NCBI GenBank assembly: GCA_001599975.1
Contig: BCIO01000006.1
Location: 1,669,587-1,733,586, forward strand
Reading direction: 5' to 3'
Length of the DNA stretch: 64,000 bases
From: Cystobasidiopsis lactophilus
Taxonomy: Eukaryota; Basidiomycota; Agaricostilbomycetes; Agaricostilbales; Chionosphaeraceae
Position numbers and translations under genes: made by a program. The notes beneath the pieces were generated by a model. The model was given only the letters and a program-made list of their open reading frames with translations, searched no databases and was not told the DNA's origin. Each line of letters begins with the position of its first letter. Position 1 is the stretch's first letter. Shown here piece after piece: positions 55,711-64,000 of the stretch.

Positions 55711-56278
55711 GGCATCCGCGTTCCAATCCGGCTTCACCCTGCATCGCCTCCAGCACCTCGGTGGCGGCCTCGACACCTCTGTGAAGGGATGGTAGATGCT
55801 TTGCGGCTTTCCAAGGTTCGTTGTCCTCCCCCATGATTCCTGGAGAACAGATAGTGAACCAAGAGCGAACAGATGCAGGAAGCGTGCAGACTCAAAGTGG
55901 CGAAGGCGCTGGCTGGGAAGCCGCTTTCCTTCTGAAACGCTCTTCGTAGTACGTTTACATCCCGCCCTCATTCGTCATTACTCATATTGATTACGGCTAT
56001 GATTAGACTCCAAGTACGATATAGCTGAATTGCAGGTAACGCGACATCATTTGCCACCTTGCCCTCGGTCCCAATTTGCCACCTCGCCATTTCCCTCTTG
56101 AACGCCCCCGGTTGGCCCTCAAACGCCGAGTCTAAACAAAAGATCGAGTTTCAGGTAGCAACGGCACAGGGATAAGAAGCTTTCAGAGCGCACACGTTTG
56201 GCCTTTTGGACTCCACGTTCAGCTCTCGCAAATCACATGCTGTGCCAATCTATCTCGGTCTTTGGGCGTTAGATCTGT
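55711..56278. other. Intergenic upstream of the inositol-phosphate kinase
   Basis: About 570 nt between the helicase remnant and KCS1. It may include a short 5' exon of KCS1, since the first large exon has no ATG near its 5' end. Nothing else recognised. Confidence 0.4.
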
Positions 56279-59200
56279 TTGTTTGCATCTTGTTTGAGCT
56301 CCAACAGCGAGTGCCTTTGCTTCCAAGGCGATATTGAGAGGGCCGAGCTAGAACCACTGGTAGCGAACCCGCCGCCGCGAGCTCCTCCAAAACTGGCGGC
56401 GCTCGCTGACAAGTCAAGCGTCATCCGCCAATTGCTTGCTCCCAGGCAGCAACATCCGCCATCTCACCTAGCAGCAACGGCAGCCCTACATGCATCCAAC
56501 CCAGCCCCTCGGCACCCCAGCAGCAGCAGCACGCAGCAGCAGCAGCAATCCAGGATGCTAGGCTCTGGCTCAGGGGAGACGGCCATCTCCTCCTCCGCCA
56601 AGCTCGACTCGCTCACTTCGCCCTCGACGACGGGTGAGACGGCGGCGCTGACTTCGCTGCTGCTCAAATCCCCCTCGCGCTCGACCACCGCTGGCAACCA
56701 GGCGGCGTCGTCCACGGCGGCAGGCGGGCCAGCAGGCGAGCAGGGGCCAGGAGCGGGCCGCAAGAGCTCCGTGTCTTTGCAGCTCTTCTCCAAGTCCTCC
56801 TCGAACCAGGGCACAGAGCATCAGCGGGGGACGTCGCCGGTTCTGCGTCCAAACGGCCAAGGGGAAGGCAGGCCATCGCCGAGCCGCAAGTCGACTTCCT
56901 CCAGATCCCGGCATGCGTCTCCGCTGTCTGAGCTGGTCCTTGGCACCCACCCGCACGAGGGCGATGGGTTCAGCCTGCCGGCGCCAGCTTTGGCTTCGTC
57001 AACACCCGGCACACCTAAAGCCTCTTCGTCCTCCCACGCCACCCACCCGGTGTTCTCTCCGCCGCCAGTCACTGCTTTGGACTTGGCAACTGTCATAGAA
57101 GGCAACGGCATCCCTTCCCTACGCCGCAAATCGTTAAAGTTAGTCAGCTCGGCACCTCGCCCTTCCATGACCTCTCCACCTCCGCCATTGCCCACAACGA
57201 CATCGCCTACGTCTTATCACACTTCCAGATCCACGCCGCCGTCAAGTGCCGGCAGCTCGGGTCACCATTCGTTCTTTGACCGTGGCCATGAGGGATTTAG
57301 GAGGTTCGATTCGTTGATCGCTTCCTCCCGCGAAGCCAGCGACATCGAGGAGGAAGAGTCCGCCCTGGATTCTGCTCAGTTGGTGCGTTGTCCTCCCCAT
57401 CCCTCACCTATAACAATGAACTGAGATGAAGCATGTGTTGTATCGCACAGTCGGACGCCTCGTCCACCACCGACCAATCCGTCACCGACACGGACGTATC
57501 CGATGACGATCAAGCTTACGACTACGCTTTAGACGTTGGGCCTTACCCTTTACCAAGAAAATCCACGACGAAACCCTCGACTCCGCGACTCCAAGCCGCC
57601 TCGCAAGAAAGCCTGTTGTTAAGTCCCCAGCCTTCCCCGGACATTCGGCCCCTAGCAGTACCGCTGGAGCCGTACAATAATCAAGTGGGAGGCCACTCGC
57701 ATATCTTCAGGTTCTCCCGGAGGGCGGTTTGCAAGGTTCGTTTGCGCTCTTCCTCCAGTCAACCTTCTTCCGAAAGCTGACCATCGTCTTTGCAAACGAT
57801 CAGCCACTAGTCAGCAGGGAAAACCAATTCTACGAGTCCCTCGAGTCGGGCCACCCAGAGCTGCTCGCTTTCGTCCCTCAATACTTGGGAGTGTTGAACG
57901 TCACTTACCGGCGCGCGACCTCCGCCGAGCGGCACTCTCCACCGCACGGCTCTCCAAACCAAGTGCCAACGACTCAACGCCGGCAGATTTTCAGGACTAA
58001 AGAAGACGAAGGCGAAGGCGAGGGCGACGAGTTGGAGGAGATTCCGGAAGTGACGCTGGAGCAGAACCAGCACATCCTCATGCCGGACTCGTCGCTTTGG
58101 GGCATGTTTGCGGCTTCTCGCATGGGAGCAGACGCTGGAGGGGCTGGAGGGGCAGGCAGGGCGTTGAAGAGCAAGCGGTCGAGTTTGCGGCATTCCTTGT
58201 CCAACTCTGGCTCGTCCTCGGTTTCGCCTCATCCACCACCGCCACCCGGAACAGTAGAGGAAGGATCACCTTCGAGGCTGACAGTGGGGGGTGTGGACTG
58301 GCCTTTACGGTCCCAATCTCCAGCCGACGTTTCGACCCCGCCGCCGATCCCAATGGCGCCTTCTTCCACCCCTTCACTAGGTACTCCTTCTGGTCACCCT
58401 CGCCCTCATCTTGGTCCTACAACTTCAGATCCCTTCATCCCATCCGACCACCACGAAACCGACGCGCTTTACAGAAGGCCTTCCCAGGTTCAACCGGTCA
58501 TTTACAACACTGGCTCGACCCGAGTCAACAGGAAGCTGTGCGAACAGGTGTTGAGGGAAGTGTTCAACTCTCCCAAGCTTCGGGACTCGCCAGCTTCGAG
58601 TTGGCGGAATGGCAAGCGTGTCAGGGGAAGGCAGAGCTCGGATGTGGCAAGGCAGCTTGCTCCCGAGCCTTCGTCTTCCTCGATGGACGAGGTGAAAGAG
58701 GAAGGAGGCCTGGGGAGCAAGAAGGGAAGTGGAGAGTCGCTGGTGCGCAAGACTCAGTCCGACACCTCGATGCCTTCCCTCCTCCGCGAGTCCTCTCCTT
58801 CCACGTCCACAACTGCACAAAACGCCGCACCATTGCTGCCTTCACCTCCGGCACTGGAGACATCTGCGTCGGCACCAGTCAAACCCTCAATGACCGCTGC
58901 GGTGCTCAAGCAAAAACCTTCGGACGGCGAGCTGTTGCAGCATTCCGCCGCGGAGAGGAGGGCTATGTTGAGGCACTACGACTTGGATGCTCCGTTTGTC
59001 CACACGCCTGACCCCTCGACGAAGGAGGACTCGCTGGCCAAAATGCTGCCGGATGTGGTCGAGCCCAGGCCGAGGGGGACTTCGCCAACGAGGCAGGAGA
59101 AGTTCTTATTGATGGTGCGTGCTTTTCCTTTCTCTAGCCAAGCTTCCAAGGAGCACGCGCTAACAAGAGACATCGGGCAATTCAGGAGGACTTGACGGGC

Positions 59201-60229
59201 AGCTTGAAGGCGCCTTGCGTGCTCGACCTCAAGATGGGCACCCGCCAATTCTCGGTCTTCGCCACGCCGGCCAAGAAGAAGTCCCAAACTGCCAAGTGCG
59301 ACCGGTCCACCTCGCGCACTTTGGGCGTCCGCGTCTGCGGCATGCAGGTCTACAAGCCGCACCAGGACAAATACTTCTTCCAAGACAAGTACTTTGGCCG
59401 CAAGGTCCAGACCAACCAGTTCCCCTCTGTTCTCTCAGAGTTCATCGACGATGGCCACCGTGTGCTCGTCTACCACATCCCGTCCATGCTCCGCAAGCTG
59501 TATCGGTTGGCGTCTTTGGTTTGCCAGCTCAAGCGCTACCGCTTCTACGCCTCCAGCCTGCTCCTTATTTATGACGGCGACGAAGAGGCCCAGCGCAACT
59601 ACGAGGAGAGCGTCAAGCCCCAGCGCGGGCGCACTGGCCGGCCCGCCGAGCGCCGCTTTCACCCAGACGACGGCGCGTCCGCTTCCTGGCAAGAGACTTC
59701 GCACCTGGACAGTGCCGCTAAGGCTTCAGGCTCCATGCAGCGTTCTCACAGCGCGGATCAACACCGTCACCATTCAAAACCGCATCACCACTCGCACCAC
59801 CACAAAAAGCGCCGGGGCCAAATGACCATGCGCCTGATTGACTTTGCGCACTGCACGACTGGCGATGACTTCCAAATCATCGAGGAAGGAAAAGAACCCG
59901 ACGCAGACGATACTCGGCCAATCGCCACCTTCCCTCCCACCCATTCGGATTTGCCCGACACTGGCTTCCTCCTGGGCTTGCGCAGCCTCTGCCTGGCCCT
60001 GGAGCAGATCTGGCACACTGAAAAGCTGCGCAGAGAGGAGGAGGACATGGAACTCATTGGCGACTTGAACTCGGCGGGCGAAGAGTTCTGGGCCGAGATC
60101 TTTCCCGATGTGCGTCGCTTCTCCTCCCTTTCGCAGAGAACGCCTCTCATGCCACGGCTGTGACCTTTACAGGGCATTGTTGAGGAGGCGGCCAAGCACG
60201 GGTACATTGATTTGAAGCAGTCCGCATAA
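56279..60229 (+). CDS. KCS1: Inositol hexakisphosphate kinase (Kcs1 type)
   Basis: Converts InsP6 to 5-InsP7. Exons are up to 57382, 57451-57735, 57804-59114, 59186-60109 and 60173-60229; exons 2-5 sum to a multiple of three. The 5' end is unresolved. The frame is open from 56279, the first in-frame ATG is at 56555, and a short upstream exon is likely. The N-terminal region of about 400 residues is disordered, Ser/Pro-rich, with a Gln run, as in yeast Kcs1. [20 protein letters not shown] and [19 protein letters not shown] form the kinase N-lobe. A second disordered insert precedes [20 protein letters not shown], which carries the family PxxxDxKxG motif. [12 protein letters not shown] is the metal-binding IDFAH element. 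A His-rich insert lies just before it. C-terminus [10 protein letters not shown]. Confidence 0.93.
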
Positions 60230-61236
60230 AATGTCTCGCGCATTTTCTGCCTTTCCCTCTCGTTAAACATTCCCGCTCTCCCTTTTATAGAAACCTCATT
60301 GTGTGCGCTGTGTAGTCTAGAGAGGGGCCTGGCTCAAAGGTCGCTTTTGTAACGTCTGGAAATTGAATTTCAGAAATTTAAATCCTGCCTTCTACCTGCC
60401 TTCAAAGGTGCACTGAGTGGTTGACCTTTCAAGGTCTCACATTGTTGAGAGGTCGCAGGAGCACCTTACAAGGCGGCTTAGGCGATCTTCGAAGGAAGTC
60501 ACGGCTTGCAAGGTGGCGGCCGCCTTCAGGTGCCGGTGACGACTTCCAAGGCTGAGCCCCTCTTCAGGTCCGACTTCCTTTCAGGATCGCACTGGCTATA
60601 GAGGCTCCAGGAATTAAAAGCGACTGTGTAATCTAAGGCGGCTCTGACTAGGCAGGCGCCCGGAGCACGAGAGCAAGCACACGCGCAGGCAGCCCCTTAG
60701 ATCAATGCAAAAGGCCAAGCAAGCAGAAACAGTAGATACAGAGGCCGTCGAAAGAGTCGACCTCATGCGAGCTAAGTGGAGCAACGCACTTGAGAAGTGA
60801 AAGCGTCTAGTAGTCTGAGAGTTAGAAGATCGTCTTGTTCCCGTCGACCACCATCATCGAGACTTCTAAAGGGCAAAGCATTGTGATACGCCAATGAGGG
60901 AGCCCGCCACGTTAATGATAGCCGCGGATCAGCTGTACGCGTGCGTCCCAGGTTCGCGAAGATCACTTCAGAGCCTTGATCGCCTTGGCAGCCTCCCTGA
61001 TCTGAGGTAACTCAGGGAGCTTGCCGCAGAGAACCACAAGATGATACAGAGCAGCTGTGCTTCATTGTCGCACAGGGGAGAGATGCATTTTGCTCGGCGA
61101 GCGAAAGAATGACGCAAGGCATCAAATTGGAGGCAGGGCACGGTCATACGAATCTGACAATGGCCAAGGTATTCAGTATGATTGGAAGATGCGGACCAAT
61201 GGCAAGAAGGACCCTACTACAAGGAGAGTTTCGGCC
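60230..61236. other. Intergenic between KCS1 and tubulin cofactor A
   Basis: About 1 kb. It holds a short inverted repeat (GACCTT and AAGGTC around a 2-nt centre, 60423-60436) and three near-copies of CTTCAGGT at 60513-60586. No coding or RNA gene that I can support. Confidence 0.5.
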
Positions 61237-61805
61237 TCAGAGCGAAGCCACTTCCAAAGCCTCTTGGGCCTCTTTGAACTCGTCCGCCCCGTGGTCCGCC
61301 TCTTCGCCCTGTTCGAATCCGGTGGATCAGTAAGCATACTGTGTGAAAGTACGCATTGAGGGGAGGGCACGAACCATTAGAGAGCGCAGAGCATCGACAG
61401 CTTGGGACAACCGCTTTTGCGAGTCTGGAATCATCTTATCCGCGTCTGCCAGGACCCTTTGCTATCACCACAAACAAGAATGGTAACAAAATACAAGGGC
61501 GAAGAGCACAAAAGAAGGGCAAGAAGAGGGAAAGGGAGGGGCGAAGCAGCCTGTCAGCTTTTGAGGAGCGGCGTGGAAGGTGAAAGGGCACGAACCTGGT
61601 TGCGAAGCTCGTACTCGTCCGCGTTGGAGGCTACCATCTTGTCCACTTTGATCCGCTGCTGCTCGGCTTCCGTCTCGTACGATTTCACCTCCCGCACCAG
61701 TCTGCTCATGGAAGCCAGAGTCAGCCCAAGTTTCGGGCTGGAATGAGGGGCAACCACGAACCGCTTGACTGCTCGTGCTCTGATAGTTAATTGAGAAGGA
61801 GCCAT
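61237..61805 (-). CDS. TBCA: Tubulin-folding cofactor A
   Basis: Orthologue of animal TBCA and yeast Rbl2, a small three-helix chaperone that binds free beta-tubulin during heterodimer assembly in the cytosol. Exons (minus) are 61762-61805, 61596-61701, 61375-61461 and 61237-61308; they sum to 309 nt, 102 residues, typical for the family. MAPSQLTIRARAVKRLVREV, then KSYETEAEQQRIKVDKM, NADEYELRNQ, ADKMIPDSQKRLSQAV and DEFKEAQEALEVASL line up with human TBCA helices. I chose ATG at 61805 since the open frame upstream lacks similarity. Introns (60, 133 and 66 nt) are GT-AG with a shared GTTCGT donor. It converges on KCS1 and diverges from the REB1-like gene at 62247. Confidence 0.9.
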
Positions 61806-62246
61806 TGATCGAGAAAGATGTGGCAAATGGACGTCCGGGTCCAAAAGGCGCAAAAGGCGAAGTGGAGAGCGACCGCCATCCAATTGGCCACTTCTGGCTT
61901 GTTCGAGGCTCTCATGATGTTCTCTGCTGCTCTTCAAGACTGCTAGGCCGGGCAATGGGAGGCCAGAGTCGACCGACATGCCCTTCCCGCCCTGCCTGTC
62001 ACTCATCCTCAGTAGACGCTCTGTCGCGCTCTGCTTTGGGTTCTACGCCGCCAGCTTGCACCTGCTCATCTACTGGCCTCAAAAGTTGAACATCGACGGC
62101 GCGTAACAACAAATCGATGGAAAGATTCAGTTTGACAAGCAGACCACCTCTTTCTTTCGAGCTTGTCAACCCCTTTCCACCTCGGCCCCCTCGGCGACTG
62201 GCCAATCTTGTCTTGCTCTCCTCCAACCAGTGGTTGTACCTGCAAT
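61806..62246. other. Divergent promoter region between TBCA and REB1-like paralogue 3
   Basis: About 440 nt between the two start codons. Probably a shared promoter; a short non-coding 5' exon of the plus-strand gene is possible. No other feature. Confidence 0.5.
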
Positions 62247-64000
62247 ATGCCCAAGAGGCTGCGAGAGGGCGAGCTGGCCATCCAGGCTAACGAGGAAGGC
62301 TCCAAAAAGAAGGTTGGCGCCCACCTCGCTTTCACATCCTCCTTCAAAGGCCTGAAAAAGGTCGACTTCTGTCAAAAGTCGAAAAAGAGGCGAAAGAAGA
62401 GCTTCCGAGCTGCGACGCAGATGGTGACGGACTCGGACGAGGACGAGATCAAGTCGGAGGATGTGGGCGAGCTCGAATCGCAGTGGATTGGCCTCGAGGG
62501 CGATCTGGGGCTGCAGAAGCAAAACTCTGCCGAACTCAAAGACGAGGAGGAGGACGAGCTAGCTTGGCTCGAGGCCAGCGCCGACTCGATGTTCAAGCAG
62601 CAAGCCAAGGCCCCTCAGCAGCAGCAGGCCGGCGCTGAATTGTTGTCGGAGATGACCCCCCATCAAGAAGTGCTAGACAGCTCAGGCATGCGGCTGGACA
62701 TCGCGCGGCTGGCCTCTGTCGTCCAGCACACCGTCGAGCATTTGGGCGCCGAGTACGACCCTCACCTCGGTCGGTTTGACATCGGAAGGCCGCCTGCTCC
62801 ACGCTCTGCGTTTTTATCTCAGAAAGAGGCGGGAGATGACCCAGTCGTTGCTCACGAGGAGGAGGAGTCGAGCCCGGAGCCAGCTGTCCAGACGGAAGAG
62901 GAGGGAGCGCCGGCGCATCCAACGCCATTCAAGCAGCCCGCGACGTTCTGGGTCGAGGTGCCGCGCGTTTTCGTATCAGCTTCAGAGAAGGACGACTCTC
63001 CCACGCTCGAGCAAGAGCCTCCCTCCGTCCAGCGCCAACGTGGCCCTCCTTCTCGTCGTGGACCAGGCCGCCCTCGCAAGAAGTCATCTCAGCTCAGGGA
63101 CCACAAGCAACCAGCTCGAACCTACTGCCCGCCTTCACCTCCGCCATCGTCGTCATCTGCCGGGTTGGAGACCGGGAGGAAGGAGACCTCGACGGACGAT
63201 GCAGAGCAAGGCTCGGAGCCCGAGTCGGAGGAGGGTAGCGCCGTCGTCGCTTTGTCGCCCAGCCCGCCCCCTCCTTCTCTACAGCCCTCACCTCAAGGGC
63301 ACAAGCGTGTGACCAAGACCAAGACCGCCCCCATCAAAACGCCCACCAAACTCAAGGCAATACGCAACGTCAAGGATAAGCCGATGGGAAAGCCGAAGTC
63401 CAAGTTCAAAGAGGGAAGGGCCACGCCCGATCAAGCCAGTGAAGAGGAGTGGCAACCCTTGCGCCGCAGACCAAGAGGACAACCCAATACCAACCCATCT
63501 TTACCCAAGAAACGGCTGAACCTCAATCAGGTCCTCTACGACCCAGATGAGGACGCCTCCGTCCATCTACCGGAGCTTCCTGCGCCCTTTTCTGAGCCTG
63601 CGCATCCTCTACAAGACTTCGTCTTTAGACGCGAATCGGCTTCCAGCGAAGCTGGCCTCGAACTTGCCCATCACCCTTGGCAGTTTTTCATGCCTGCGGG
63701 CGACGGCACTGCTGCATTGGTCCCGACTGACGATGGGTTCAGTCCTAGCATGTACCCTGGCCGGCTTGCCTCAGAAGAAGATGGAGATGGTAGCCCCACA
63801 ACCAAGGTGCCCAGCCCGAAGCAGTGCATGCAGCTCAAATCTGAGCAGCGTTCTTTAGCGATGGCGACGCGCTTGGTCCTTTCCAACCCGGCTTTGACCC
63901 AAGCGCAGGCTCAAAAATATGGCGATGTTCTCGGATTCCGAATTCGCTACGGAACATGGACAAAGACTGAGGATCGGGTCATCCTTGATGCCGTCGCTCA
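62247..64000 (+). CDS. REB1/TTF1-like Myb protein, paralogue 3 (3' end outside the window)
   Basis: Open for 584 codons from ATG at 62247 to the window edge with no stop. MPKRLREGELAIQ starts a long disordered acidic and basic region with KKSKRRKKSF-like and RRGPGRPRKKS (AT-hook-like) segments, then SEEEWQPLRRRPRGQPN. Near the edge NPALTQAQAQKYGDVLGF and RYGTWTKTEDRVILDAVA match the first repeat region of the REB1-like proteins at 21.3-23.4 kb and 23.8-24.8 kb. Further Myb repeats are expected beyond 64,000. Likely a nuclear DNA-binding protein. An upstream exon cannot be excluded. Confidence 0.72.
   Translation, partial: MPKRLREGELAIQANEEGSKKKVGAHLAFTSSFKGLKKVDFCQKSKKRRKKSFRAATQMVTDSDEDEIKSEDVGELESQWIGLEGDLGLQKQNSAELKDEEEDELAWLEASADSMFKQQAKAPQQQQAGAELLSEMTPHQEVLDSSGMRLDIARLASVVQHTVEHLGAEYDPHLGRFDIGRPPAPRSAFLSQKEAGDDPVVAHEEEESSPEPAVQTEEEGAPAHPTPFKQPATFWVEVPRVFVSASEKDDSPTLEQEPPSVQRQRGPPSRRGPGRPRKKSSQLRDHKQPARTYCPPSPPPSSSSAGLETGRKETSTDDAEQGSEPESEEGSAVVALSPSPPPPSLQPSPQGHKRVTKTKTAPIKTPTKLKAIRNVKDKPMGKPKSKFKEGRATPDQASEEEWQPLRRRPRGQPNTNPSLPKKRLNLNQVLYDPDEDASVHLPELPAPFSEPAHPLQDFVFRRESASSEAGLELAHHPWQFFMPAGDGTAALVPTDDGFSPSMYPGRLASEEDGDGSPTTKVPSPKQCMQLKSEQRSLAMATRLVLSNPALTQAQAQKYGDVLGFRIRYGTWTKTEDRVILDAVA

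Noticed and set aside
60423-60436. Inverted repeat GACCTT-TC-AAGGTC as a regulator site or terminator
   Set aside because: Too short to be significant in 64 kb, no second copy noted, and no gene whose end or start it clearly serves.
61301-61325. tRNA T-loop-like GTTCGAATCC
   Set aside because: It falls at an intron/exon junction of tubulin cofactor A and the flanks do not fold into a cloverleaf.
1-64000. CRISPR arrays, operons, ribosome-binding sites, rRNA genes
   Set aside because: The sequence is eukaryotic nuclear DNA. No regularly spaced repeats or rRNA-like stretches were seen.

Overview
The window is nuclear DNA of a basidiomycete fungus. It is GC-rich and packed with genes that carry many short GT-AG introns of about 42-70 nt. 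Very small exons and occasional GC-AG introns also occur. The housekeeping proteins (TRA1, CK2 beta, IP6 kinase, tubulin cofactor A, REB1/TTF1-type Myb factors) are fungal. Codon use, intron density and intron size fit Pucciniomycotina (red-yeast-like Microbotryomycetes) best; that placement is inference, not a database match.

Layout. (1) 1-8.7 kb is an accessory island. It holds four minus-strand paralogues of an unrecognised family, three of which end or appear to end in a PPPPY motif, interleaved with two plus-strand F-box/LRR-like genes. (2) 9.3-30.5 kb is a conserved core. It contains the 3,798-residue TRA1 pseudokinase (11 exons), a REB1/TTF1-like Myb protein convergent with it, a shorter neighbouring paralogue of that Myb protein, a small duplicated zone, CK2 beta, and a serine/proline-rich protein I do not recognise. 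(3) 31.4-33.5 kb is a cytochrome P450. (4) 33.8-50.9 kb is a second accessory island of eight F-box/LRR-like paralogues, all on the minus strand; three have lost their reading frame. (5) 52-54.4 kb is an MFS sugar-type transporter followed by the wreck of a PIF1-type helicase, probably Helitron-derived. (6) 56.3-64 kb is again core: KCS1-type inositol hexakisphosphate kinase, tubulin-folding cofactor A, and the 5' part of a third REB1/TTF1-like gene that runs off the window.

The exon models of TRA1, REB1-like 1, CK2 beta, P450, cofactor A and PY genes 1-3 were built by hand. Their summed exon lengths are exact multiples of three (PY gene 1 up to its cut stop codon) and their junctions restore family motifs, so I trust them.

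The most unusual content is the pair of islands. F-box-like proteins are normally substrate adaptors of SCF ubiquitin ligases, and PPxY motifs are docking sites for WW domains, classically those of Nedd4/Rsp5 ubiquitin ligases. Two expanding gene families that could both feed the ubiquitin system are therefore interleaved in the left island, with one of them amplified again in the right island. Whether they work together is a hypothesis. Other themes are three REB1-like paralogues within about 43 kb and micro-exons of 14-19 nt that carry essential residues.
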